From contig NC_087067.1 of the NCBI RefSeq assembly GCF_963678635.1, forward strand, positions 43,933,829-43,997,828: 64,000 nt of DNA. The letters run 5' to 3'. Shown here in pieces: positions 25,855 through 37,599 of this stretch. Each line of letters opens with the position of its first letter. Position 1 is the first letter of the stretch. The stretch is from Symsagittifera roscoffensis (lineage: Eukaryota > Xenacoelomorpha > Acoela > Convolutidae). The notes below the pieces were generated by a model, which saw nothing but the letters and a program-made list of their open reading frames with translations, was not told where the DNA came from and did no database searches. Both the position numbers and the translations under genes were made by a program.

Positions 25855-26510
25855 CAGAACTGGAAACTTTGATTGAAAAAAAATCTAATTGGGTTGATAT
25901 TAGGCCTAAAGTGCAGAGAACAAAAATTGCTTAAGATCTTACTAAAATTAATTTGGTGCAATTTATTTTACAAAATTAGGGCCAAAATTTTAATCCAAAA
26001 ACGTGTCGATTTGTTTTAGTCGGGAAAAAAATTACGCCGAAAAACGGATGACCAAGTTGTATCAAAGTGAATCTCATATGTAGCCCAAAAAAGTTCAAGA
26101 AGGGTGCAACCCCAAAAATTGGCGCAAAACATTCATAAATTGCTTTAAAAATAGTATTTTATTGTAAAAATGACATTGTTCGGCAATCAAACGAAAATTA
26201 ATTTAGTTAAACAAATTTTAGAAGATTATAGCCTCCCTAAACTTTGTTGTGCTAAACATGAGGTTCACTTTGATATAACTTGGTCATCAGTTGACCGAAT
26301 CTTTTCGGCGTTATTTTTGATTGCCCAAAAAGGCCAAAAATGACACGTGCCAAAAAAAGCTAAAAATGACACGGTTTGGGCCCGACTTTTGCTTAATAAA
26401 TATCGCCACGTTAATTCTGGTAAGAGTTTAAACAATTTTTGTTATCTTTACTTTTTGCCTTATCTCAATCCGATTCCAGAAAAAAAAACAGTTTAAAGTT
26501 TACAATTCTC
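25855..26510. mobile_element. Palindromic element, family P copy 1
   Basis: Inverted arms around about 26168: GATGACCAAGTTGTATCAAA (26047) pairs with the complement of TTTGATATAACTTGGTCATC (ending 26288). Outer pairs include GAACAAAAATTGCTTAAGAT with its complement near 26440. A related copy lies at 36.43-36.76 kb. Confidence 0.8.
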
Positions 26511-28439
26511 TGCTTTGCAAGAAATTTAGAAACACATCAAATAAAAATTTAGAAATTGAGCAAAATTATTCCCCACAGTAACGTATTATTATCACATTTG
26601 CTTTGAAGTTTCAAAATCATTAAAGCAACCAGACCGAAAACTAAAGGTGTTTACCAATAAAAATTATAGATGTACGTGTCATTTGTCTGCCAAAAAAAAG
26701 GTTGTAAATGATGGCCGAAGAAAAAGCATAAACAACCTGGAAATCAAACAAAAACCAATGCGTTCATAGGTGCTTGTAGGAGTTCTGAGGCACGGATGGA
26801 TTTCCGATAACTTCGTCGACCTTTTTTGAAGCTCAAACGAAAACAACTGAATCGAATCAAGTTTTTCATGGCATCGACCATGCTTATGGACGCGCTTTCC
26901 GCTCTCAATTTTAGTATATATAGAATAAAAACATAGCCAACAGACAATCGGAAAATTCTAGACACATAGGCGAAGCTGAGCTTCGCACCACTTGCTATAC
27001 AACTAGATCTATCAGAATCAAAGCTGCTGTTTGAAAAAAGAATAAAAAAAAAATTGAAAACTTTTTCACATAAATTTTGAAAATTGATTTCATTTTTGAC
27101 GCGTGGGAGAAGCACTAACAGAAGTCTCAAGTACTTGCTCATAATAGCTTAATTAACTTATAAAAAAAGTCTATAGAATAGAACGTCATCCTTGAAGTCG
27201 TGAAGTGACTCGGATTCGTCACTTTACCTGCGTCTATTCTACGCTCGTCTAAGTTCGATTTTTTACATCGCTCAAATCACTACTTAGAAGGCTTTAAAAT
27301 GATGTTTCACACGGCTCCATCTGCGGAAAGACTTACTTCATATTAAGACGAGAAAACAATAACAACACAAGCAATATATTGTTTCCAATCAAATTCAGTG
27401 TTTGAAATAAGTCAGAACAAGATGAAGGATTCGAAGTTACGTAGGACAACAGTTAAATTTCGGTGGCCAAAAGTTTAAAAGTCAATCATGCATAATTTAT
27501 TCAATTCAAAACTCTCCTGTAATATTTTGATTTGACATTTTATGTTCATTTAAACTAATTGTTTTGATAGGTATTGACATTTTGTGTTCTTTTGTATTTG
27601 TGAAACTTGACTCTTCAGAAAAAATTTTGTTGGCCCTTTTAGTTTTCGTAACTTTTTCGTCTAAAATGCCAGATCTGTAAAAACAAATTTCGTCTAATCT
27701 CGTTTTTGTAGCATCCGTCTAATTTGCGTATCGTCTAATTTTTTCTTATTGAATTATACTTTGCACAAAAACCTAAATTTCAAGTCAACAATTGCGAATT
27801 CCAACACTCAGCAAACTGGTAACATAATAAAACTCTACACTTGGTAACCCATGATGACCACTTGCAATTTGGTAACCCGTGTTGACGCGTTACAAACAGG
27901 ACAAAAATTTGACATGGAAACAAGTGCATTTTATCTATGAAAAAAATGGTATTGATACAATTTCCGTACTCTGGTGATTGTTTGACTCTTTTTTTGAGAT
28001 AGTTTTTAACTATGCTAGCCACGACCTCTCTTTTTGAAAAAAGCTTGTGGTACAACTATCGTAGTATCGGAATTGTATGACTAGCTTTTGTTCAAACAAG
28101 CTCAACGGTCAAATGTGTTAATTCTCCGGATTAAAATGCGGCGGATAGAGAAACTTGGCCCTTGAGGGTGATAAAATGAGCAAAAGAGAATAATGAGTGA
28201 ACAAAAAAAGTTGAAAAAATCATTAGTTGTTAAGAAGAGGTAGCTACGCCTGCTACTCCCAAACGAGGGTGCTCCAAAAAGCCAAGCAGATAGAGGATTC
28301 AAGTTTATATCAACTTGTAGTCCATCCCCCCTTGCTGGGGTTCAGAAGTACAGGGCACTAAGCGACTAAAGAGATTAAACAAATTTAGTTTAAAACAAAA
28401 CCAAACACCTTGTTTTAGGTTATAAGGTATTTTTTTATC
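26511..28439. other. AT-rich intergenic DNA with an R2 hairpin relic
   Basis: GGCGAAGCTGAGCTTCGC at about 26970 is the R2 terminal hairpin without the SINE body. A small inverted repeat (AAGTGAC/GTCACTT within AGAATAG...CTATTCT) lies at 27175-27242. No exons recognised. Confidence 0.4.
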
Positions 28440-28885
28440 TTATCTTTTTGGATAGTTGTTCCGACCATTAAAAATGGGGAGGAATTTTGTATTGGGGCGT
28501 GTTTTAACTATCTTCTGTTTTTTACGCAAAATCAGGCACCACAAAAATATTGGACTGAGTTGAAAGATATATCATATTCAAGCCCTTTACAGTCGTGATT
28601 ATAACCAGATTAAGAAATTTAAAAAATTCTGAAGCTGAAAAAAACTGGTTTGAAATTTTTGATGTTTCGTCTTAATTCGAGCAAATGAAGCAAGCGAGCA
28701 GGCATACAACAGCTGAGTTATGCCTAATTTAAGACCATTAAACTTAGTTTTAAGCAAATAGAACTAATTTGTGGAGTTTTTAGCTTCATTTCTGAAAAAA
28801 AATTTGGAAAAACAAAAATGATTTTTTTTCTAATTTCTTTTAGTTTACCTACTCAAAAATTTTCTACAAAAATTTGTGTCCAAAC
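28440..28885 (-). repeat. Dispersed repeat R1
   Basis: Reverse copy running from GTTCCGACCATTAAAAATGG through AAAATCAGGCACCAC and TCGTCTTAATTCGAGC. The related terminal hairpin lies nearby at 29014-29062. Confidence 0.7.
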
Positions 28886-29335
28886 TGCCTATATTTTAAT
28901 GATTTTCTAATATGCCTAAATTATATATCTACTTCAGATCCTTTGATCCCAACAAGCACAAAAAAACTACACTAATTTGGAAAAAAGTTTTAACCCTAGT
29001 TTTCTAAATACTATGGTCGAAACCTTCAGTGCTACTTACACAGTAACCGGCTTTCCTTGTTTTCTATTCGAAATTGGTGGATGGAGTGACGTCGGGTATT
29101 ATCTTATGTTGATGTTTTGTTTTCTGGGTTAAAAAAATCGTATTTCAAATTTCAATCTTTTTGATCAAGATGTATTATCGGTGTTAACTAAAAATAAGCT
29201 AAAAGTTTCGTTGAGACGTGTAATAAATATCCGCATTTCCAGAACAAGTTTTTCTTATCAGTTTCACTCACCGGCTCTTTTTATTTTCAAAACAATTAAT
29301 TTGTGATGCTATATTTGTACTATGAAAAATACCAA

Positions 29336-29516
29336 TCATTACGAGGCCAAACTGTGCTTTTTGGGAAATGTAAGCGGATTCCGCAACAAGGACGCTCATT
29401 TTGTTCTTCTCTTGTTCTTTCATTTTCTTTGATCATTCTGACAAAATTTTAGCATGTTTAAAGACTTGTCCCTGGAACCCAGGATTTATCCAGTGCACAG
29501 TATGGCCTCGTAATGA
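29336..29516. mobile_element. MITE, 181 bp, with 22-bp TIRs
   Basis: TCATTACGAGGCCAAACTGT at the left and, reverse-complemented, TCATTACGAGGCCATACTGT at the right, both continuing GC, so one mismatch in 22. No obvious target duplication. Confidence 0.8.
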
Positions 29517-30307
29517 CTAACTTTTTTTAAACCATAAATGAAGTGAAATGCTCTAGGGTGATGTATCGACGGAAGAAATTACCAGTTCATGAGTAGTTCG
29601 TTTTTTTTTTCATGGAAACCAATGCTGCACCCCTCGCTAACTACGATATGCATCTTTCCGAACCAAATGTATTATAAGTTTTTTTCTAAATGAAGTATTG
29701 TCTGCTCGGTTCTTCACTGAAAACCGCGATCGCTGGTTAAAATGTTATGCCATTTTCTAATTGTAACTAATTTCAATATATTTGGCCGAATGAAGGTACT
29801 GGTTTTTGGAGTCTACACTCAAACCTCCCCCCTTTCCCGTTAAGGGTTGATATGTATTTTTTTAAATCTAATCTTTAAAAAAAAAACTAAATGAGGGATG
29901 CCGACCGTTCAGCTCTTCTCGGAACATCAAAGCCTTGATGTTTACCTTCTCGGTAAAAATGATACCCGGATTGACCGTCATACAAGAAAAATTTTATTCT
30001 TACAATGTCATGCTATGAAAATTGTATGAGAGGCTTTTTTCAAAAGTAACAATTTCTTCTACAACTAAGTATGGGGCTGTTTAATTGACTCAAACATAAA
30101 TTTTGGCAACACTAATTTTGGGAAAACAAACTCTAGGAAAACCAATTCCTGAAAATAAACGTAAAATGATGCTAGACATTAAACTTCATACATTGAAAAA
30201 TTTGCAAGAAGCTTTTTTCGAAAAAATTTTAAAAGTTTTCAATTTTGGGAATTTTCTAGGCACAAAGAATTTTAAAGTAACACAAAATTCGAACGATTGT
30301 TTTGTTT

Positions 30308-30640
30308 AAAGCAGTAGCGGATTTAGGAGGAGAAACCAAAAGGATACCTCTTTGTACGATTTTGATATATTCATTTTTGGCTGACGGAATCCTTTGGCAC
30401 CAATATATACTATATTTGAGGGTAGAAATATTTTTTGGCCCGCTTTTTCAAAATTTTGCCCTTGGCAGAAAAGTTAGCCAAAATAAAGTATTTTTAGTGC
30501 TTTGTGAGAGCTTGGAAAATCGATTTAACCAACCTAAAAAGTTTCAGGGTGAAAAATATTCATGCACCATAATTCCGTGCCACACTTCCAGTGGTTGGAA
30601 CACAGTCATTAAAAACTGGAAGCTCTCGCAAAAATGAAAA
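30308..30640 (+). mobile_element. Possible hAT-type MITE relic
   Basis: AGCAGTAGCGGATTTAGGAG resembles the CAGTGGCGGATCCAGG terminus common to hAT MITEs in animals. I do not see the matching right end, so limits are uncertain. The open frame over it is a by-product of such repeats. Confidence 0.35.
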
Positions 30641-31961
30641 ACAATTACTGTAAAGTTTGACCTTTTTAACTTTCTTTTATGGGTTGGAAATGAAAACATT
30701 TAAGATTACTAACCGTTGACTTCAAGTAGTTATTTGCCCCACAACTATTAGCGCAGAAGAAACTGCATCTCATTAAAGTTTTTCCGTATTTTTAAAAGAT
30801 TGATGTCCTTTTACCAACCAAATCGCGCTGAACTAACTCCTGGGTGCATATTTATTCACCATGCTTCAGTTCAACGGAAATGGTTTATTAGCTTTCGCCC
30901 GTGGCTAGTTAATTAGTTGTTTCTAAAAGTTGAAATGGATTTAAAATGGGTACGGTTGTACATACATTCACACTGAGCTGCTTCCAATACTAAAGCAAAA
31001 GTTGTAGCAACAAATAAACTAGCAGAGCGATGTTTACGGTGCAATGGTGAATTGGTAAATGGTATAAGGGTATGAAAAACTATTCTGACAAATTACTGAA
31101 GCAGAGTCGATTGGAAAGAGGTGAATCTATTCTCATCAATTCATCTCCACTCGAATGACAAGAGTGAAAGACTGGTAGAATTCGGTACAAATAAGGAAAT
31201 ATTTCCTTGCAGTGGGAAGGGATTGTATTTTTCAATTATGTCAGTATATCAAGTCGAAAACAAAAAAACTAGCTAGCAGCGAGAGAACAGCAGTTGTACA
31301 TTTCAGTTCAGTTATACCTTCACTTTCATATTTGATGACGTAGGTGAATTAATCTCAGCATATCGTCACTACGAACATCAGTGAAGGTGGTACAGAAGTT
31401 GCCACTATCATATAACACTATGCGAACATCGAGTTGATAACCCAAAGGACAAGACGCAAAATAGATTCAACCCCCTCCCCTCATTAGGATAGCCAATATC
31501 TGTCTTAAGTCAGACGCCGCGTCAGATGACAAGCTTTAAAGCGTCAATAAACCTACGCACGATAAAATTTACTTGTCTTTGATTGCGCTTGGAAAGTACT
31601 CATGTTTCAACAGCATCAAAAATTTGATGTAAAATAGAGTCCTTTGAAATCGCAAAGCAATCAATGGAAAAGGTTGTAATATAGTTTAAGGACAAAAATT
31701 GACGTCACATCAGATTTTAAAGAAAACAGGCGCGCCGATTAATCTCTCGGGAGATACTTTGCGGAAGCAACCTATTTTAATCCGATTTTAAAAAACCTGC
31801 TGTGAGATTCGCATCATTTGTGATACAGAAAACGAAAAAACTATTAAATTTATTTCAAAAAAAAATTACCAAAATAAAGAAACTCAAAATTTCAAGCAAC
31901 AAAAAACTTAAGCAAACCTGGAAGGTTCAAGTAACAAAGAAGGTTCCAACCACATCAAATT

Positions 31962-32056
31962 AATATATCTCTCTCTATCTCTCTCTGATACATATACATA
32001 CATATATGTCTTGATTTATATATATACATATTTACTCTTTATTCATTATATATATT
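31962..32056. repeat. Simple-sequence tract (TC/TA/CATA)
   Basis: Runs of TCTCTC, ACATACATA and TATATA in succession; low-complexity DNA. Confidence 0.85.
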
Positions 32057-32419
32057 CAAAAAGATGAGCAAATTCAGTTCTGTAATCCGTTTGCTGAAGT
32101 GATGGCAAACGCTTTTACATAAAACTGAAAAAACAGTGGCTGTTTCAGAACCACAATTTTCCGAACAGTCATTTTCCGAAAAAAAAAATCGAAAGGTAAC
32201 CAATCCTTATTTTAAAGAAGTTGTGTCGTTTTTTGGAGATGGAGACTTCACGGTTAGCTTATCTTAACTACTTCTGATAAGTTAAAACTGCTAATAGTTA
32301 TTTATTGATCTCCTCTGTTACTGCTTTTTTTTATTTGTGAGCTGCAAACCAACAAAATTTGAATCAACTCAACAACTTTTCGCTCCAAGTTGTCAAAAAG
32401 CATTAGTTTTAAGAAATCT

Positions 32420-32815
32420 GGACCAAATCTGACATTCGCTTATTGCCAAAGGGCCATACGAAACAATCAAAGCCAGCTTTCTTTTTGGTACTTTAAAAGT
32501 GAAATAAAGTTAAATTTTGATTTTACGATTTTTATTCGATCACTATACTCGCTCGACTGGAAACCCGCTTTTCTCGACATTGGGAAAACTTTTTGGGACA
32601 ACAATTTTTGCGTGTCAGTCGAATCACGAATGAAAAAAAATTTAATTTGGTATATCACTCGAATCATTCTGATTATTTATGGTACCTGATTTTGTGTAGA
32701 AAACAAAACAAAAAACTAAAACACCGGAAAAAAATGGTCCTAACCAAAATGGTCGGATCAACAAGTGTTTACCAGCAAAATTCTCCAAAAAGTGAAGTCA
32801 GTTTCAATTTTTAAA
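32420..32815 (+). repeat. Dispersed repeat R1
   Basis: Contains TTCTCGACATTGGGAAAACT and TTATGGTACCTGATTTTGTG. Runs directly into R3. Confidence 0.65.
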
Positions 32816-32819
32816 TAAA

Positions 32820-34760
32820 GACGCGAGCAAAGCTCTGCAGCAGCGGCGTTACAACACAAAAACAGCATGACAAACTAGCAGACAGAAACTTGAGACGAAA
32901 GCCGCCAAGTCGAAAAAAAGTTTTGAAAAGGTCGAGAAAAATTAAATCTACCAAACTTGCCAGATCTTTGTCTTCATTAAAGCTCACTTAAAAAGCAAGG
33001 CAGAAAAACTAAAATTTACATTTGCATAGAAACAAAACCGTTTTAAGAGCGACAATTTTTCTGAAAACGTTCTCATAAAACCTCTAAGCTTTCAGAAAAA
33101 TTTAAATTGCCCCCTCAAAAACTCACGTTCATAAAAAACTTATTTGGCTCATCAAAAAGATGCCACTAAGCCATATAGGTAGAAAACCGAATAATCTTTA
33201 AGCCGCGTAAACAGAGAAAAAAACGAACAAAAACAACGAAAAAAAATGAGATTATACCGATACTGAACTTAAAAACAACCTATAAAACAAATATTTACAC
33301 ATAGTCGAAGCTGCAACATTGCAAACACCAGCGATAAAGCGGCAAAAAATACGTGACATTAAACATCACAAAAAAAACAAATTTTCGATGTAATAATGTG
33401 GAATGTAATAAACTAAAGGCAACCACACAAATTTTGCATGAAATAAATTGGAATTTAAAAATCAAAATGCGTATAAATTATTTATTTCAAAATCATCGCG
33501 AGAAATATTAACTACAAAAATTTCCGAAACAGAAATTTCCTTGTCACAATGTTGTATAAAAGAAATAACTTTGTATATTTTAGTTAATGAACTAAAAATT
33601 TATCAACTAATTTAATTTATTACTAATCAAACGCCAAAGCAAATGATATTGAACTGCCAATCAATCTCTTGACTCGAGAAATAGCACTTTGAGTTCTTGC
33701 TACTCAATGTAGCTTCTCTGTGTAATTAGAACATGTATTTGAAATGCAAACAAGCTCAAAATATGTCTGAGAAAGTGAATCAGTGATTTTGCTGGACAAA
33801 ATGTTAACAAAAATAAATATATGTACCGAACAAATGCATACGTTATATGTCATTGCACATTAATGCGTAAAAAAGTTCACTCTTTAAAATGTATTTTCCA
33901 AGAAAAAAAATTTGAAAGACTTTGCAAAAAAATTGAACTAAAATTCCGGAAAACAACCCTGTAACTCAACTACCTCCACCATTGGGGCTTTAGAAATAGT
34001 AATCAGGAACTCAGAAGAAAGCTTAACCGTCAAAAAAATCCGTGCTACGGGAACTAAGCTGACAAAAACAAACAGACGGACGATGGTCCGAAAATGAAAA
34101 AAAAAACAGGTTCCGACAGCATTCAAACTACAAGCTTTTGTCGTTTCTAGCAGGATCGATATCTCTATACCAGGTGCGGTAGGGTATCCCAAACCCGGGA
34201 GGGTATCCCATCTAGGAGCAGAAAAACTGCGATTTCAATCCTCTGCTGACGGGCGGCCATATCCACTGTGGAATCGGCTAGGGGTCGGCGCGCCAACAGA
34301 AAGTCCAGGTTTTCCTAGCACCTAAAGCTTAGGTTGGAGGTCAGGCAGAGCAGCCGCTCCGTTCAAAAATCCGCTTCAATCTCATAGCAAAGTCTTCAAC
34401 AGAACCCCATATAGGCGGCTGTAGCCGCGCTAAGCGGAATGCAGGTAACGTCTCGGGCTTGGCTTCCTCCAGGGTACGTGGGTACCTTGAAAACTAGGTG
34501 TGCTGAAGGAACGTTACCTTACCCACACTGACCCGCAAGACCGTATGTTATGGAGAGCTGCAGTTCGATAATTTCTGGTGCTACCAACACCATCTGATGG
34601 AACAGGGACAGCAGCATAATCAAACATCGGATACGATGATGATGATGATGAAACATCTGCAAAGTTATCACAACAGTAAAAAAACTGAAAGAAAATGATG
34701 AAAACCGAATTATTGCATCTCTGTTACGTAATAAAGTCATCTAGCCGAGATTAAGAGTAA
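32820..34760 (+). repeat. Dispersed repeat R3, split by a LINE fragment
   Basis: Matches 46.18-46.99 kb in order: CAGCATGACAAACTAGCAGA, CTTTCAGAAAAATTTAAATT, CTCAACTACCTCCACCATTG and GCTGACAAAAACAAACAGAC. The (GAT)n-tailed insertion lies at 34171-34651. Confidence 0.65.
34171..34651 (+). mobile_element. 5'-truncated LINE 3' end with (GAT)n tail, nested in repeat R3
   Basis: A GC-richer segment of about 480 bases begins near CCAGGTGCGGTAGGG and ends in GATGATGATGATGATGA. The sister R3 copy at 46.9 kb lacks it: there CCAGATGCGCTGG leads within about 50 bases to GAAACATCTGC, which resumes here straight after the tail. A short simple-repeat tail and 5' truncation are typical of several non-LTR clades. 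No coding domain remains. Confidence 0.6.
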
Positions 34761-35904
34761 AAACTAATAACTAGACAATTTTTGGTAATTAATAGAAAAT
34801 TACCTCAAAATTAACCGATGAATGCAAAAAAAAAATTATGAGATAGTTGAACACAAATACACTTATCTCATGATTTCAGGCGGACAAATTTTTTTTTTCA
34901 ATTTTGAGGAACAGCAGGCGGCAGTTAAAAAGGCATTTTTAGTGAAAACCGTAGCAAAAATGCGAGCTATCTAAAAAAACCCGAAAACTTCGAAAAAAAA
35001 TTTAACAAAGAAACGTTTTTCTGTTGCTAATTTTCATTGACAAACAAAATAAAATTAACCGGAACTGTAATTATCAAAAAATTGTCCAGGGCACCGTCCT
35101 ATCAAGGATCTAATTCATCGTTTCAAAAAAAAATCTTTTTTGAACACTTTCAGCTCTGTTGCGTTATTTGAACCTCCGATATTCCAACAGCACTCATAAT
35201 ACTTTGAAGTTGGCAATATATACATATTCAATTTCCCCATGATTCCAAAATATTGAATGAAAAAAAAAGTTTGACAGAGTGAGTTTATTACAGAAGTGAG
35301 CAAGACATTCGATAAAAATTATTGACTGAACTTAAATAAACGCATCTAATTGATTAGTCTGTTGAAAATTGCACCAAAGCAGACTTTGAAAAAATAATGG
35401 GAAAAGCTTTGTTTGAATTGAGCTATTAAACTGATAATGAAAGAAAACTGGTTTTGGGTTCAGAAGTTCCCTTTCTAATTGTTAATCTTCGAAAAATTCA
35501 TTTTCAACAATCATCTGGCAACAATTATATTACAGGTACGAGCCTTTGATTTTTTAAATGAAATTGCAGCTGATTTCAAAGTCTCTAGCAGCCCACTCAA
35601 TTTGAGCTGAAACTTATGAAATATCATTATTGATTTAGAATTAGGGTTAGTCAAAAGCATATTCGCATATTTTCAGCCTAATTGGCCCAGGGGAAGATAA
35701 AATGTATGTAGCCAATTTCACAGACGTACGCATAACAGCACTCATATTCTTCTGACCACTCAAAGAGAAGAAAATGGCATAGGAAGGATGGGCATTTTTT
35801 TTGCGCGATTTCGGGCATCTCAAACTCAAAACAAGCTCGAGGTGATCGAGTGGGGCATTTTTTTAAAGATAATTCAGTCCTGATTCTTATTCTCAAACGA
35901 CGGT

Positions 35905-36090
35905 GGTATATAAACCAGCCATAGTATCAACCAGCCGAAAATACGTAAGTGTTATTTAATAGTTATGTAACAATTATAAAACAGTAACAAAAGTTATGAA
36001 AATTTGATTTATATCATGTAACTTTTCGGCTGGTTTATATACTCCGCGAATTTTCGGTTAATTCATACTTCGGCTGGTTTATTTACTTTC
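35905..36090. mobile_element. Small foldback element with doubled ends
   Basis: TATATAAACCAGCC and TCAACCAGCCGAAAAT at the left face CTTTTCGGCTGGTTTATATA and CTTCGGCTGGTTTATTTAC at the right. A solitary CTTCGGCTGGTGTATTC occurs at 19239, perhaps from the same family. Confidence 0.6.
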
Positions 36091-36429
36091 TGAAAGGACA
36101 TTAACAGCCCATTTGCGCTTACATACTCGATGCTTTAATTGACATCACTGAAGCACCCATTTGAAAGATTTGATGCACTGTTTACATTAAGGACCCTGAT
36201 ACTTTCTTGGAACACTCTATCATAACAACCAAAAATGGGCCTGCCAAATGAACTATGCGTTACCTAGTTTTTTTTCTCACTGCTATGAGAACAAGACTTC
36301 AAGTAATGTGTCTGAAAAAAACTTGTTAGTCTTGATATGCAGTTCTGATGCAAATCATCCGGACAAAATGTATGAAGGCGAAAATCGGGCCAAAAGCAAA
36401 AGTGTTATTCCAAAAACGACCATTTCTGG

Positions 36430-36760
36430 CTTTCTTTAGTCAATCAAATTTACTCCAGAACTTCATTGCTGACAAAAACCAAATCAAAGTGAGCCTCTTA
36501 TGAACCTCTGCAAAACTTAACAAGGGTATCATCTCCAAAAATTGGTGCAAAACGCCTAAAATTTGTTTACCTATAACAGTTGGTAATCTATAGAGTAAAA
36601 CTGACATTTTTTTGCAATCAAAAAATGAATTTAATTATACAAAATCGAGAAGATTATACCCTTCTTAACCTTTGTGGAGCTGCATTAGAGGCTTACTTTG
36701 ATTTGGTTTTGTCAGCAATTGAATAGATAGTTTTGGCGTAATATTGATTGCCTACAAAAA
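36430..36760. mobile_element. Palindromic element, family P copy 2
   Basis: AATCAAAGTGAGCCTCTTAT (36481) pairs with GAGGCTTACTTTGATTTGG (about 36690), and GCTGACAAAAACC with GGTTTTGTCAGC. Centre and arms match the copy at 25.9-26.5 kb (shared GAAGATTATA and AAAATTGGTGCAAAAC). Confidence 0.75.
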
Positions 36761-37599
36761 ATTGAAAAAGGTCGTTTTAATAGTTAAATTTTAGACCCGA
36801 AATTCGCAAAAAAAAATGAACTTTATTAATTTGGGTGAAATTCTAATTAAATTTTGGGTTCATCAGTTTTTGGGTAATTTAAATCAAATAAATCAATGTG
36901 ATTCCAAATGTTGCCATCAAAATTCTCAGAAGTGTCAGATTTAAAGACCAGATTTAAAGAGTCATAAAGTTCCCATATCAGTTTTAATTACTGTAATTAC
37001 AAGTTAATACACACCTGGCATCACCTGAAATGCGAACCTCTGATAATGAAAACGAATTCAATTGGACTGCAAACTAATCAGAACTCAAAATATGATACCC
37101 TTTCTAGAGAAAGTTCAGATATCAGTTTTAACATAGGCGAAGCAAACACAAGCGAGGCAAATTCAAAAAAGATCTCTAAACAGGCAAAAAAATAAGGAAA
37201 AGATACATCTTAAATTTTTCGAATTGAGACAAGGAGTATCACTTTCTCACATCTGCTCCACGACCGCTTGTAATTTTAGTAACACTAGCCACTAATAAAG
37301 CAGCTACAATTTCTATCAAATTCCCAATGTTATTCAGCAAAAATTCGAGCAAAACAAAACAAAATTTTTCAAATGTTCTGGATTTGCATATCCGACTGGT
37401 TGATTAGGAGTCTCATGTTCTCGCATCTGCGCCACGGTCTCTTGGAAATAAACGAATGTCCCAGCGAATGCTGGATGAAAATCTTTTTATATTTTCAATC
37501 ATATACCGTAATGATACGGAAATGCGTAGTTTTCAAAATTTCAAACAATTGATTTTACTATAAACCCTAGTGTTTCTCTGCTGACGTAGAGAATTAACT

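Noticed and set aside
26744-27142. 132-codon minus-strand frame
   Set aside because: It crosses an R2 hairpin relic, has biased hydrophobic/basic composition expected from AT-rich DNA, and shows no domain or splice signals.
30302-30637. 111-codon frame beginning MFKAVADLGGETKRI
   Set aside because: AVADLGG-type translations arise commonly from hAT MITE ends (the CAGTGGCGGAT terminus); it is repeat sequence, not a gene.
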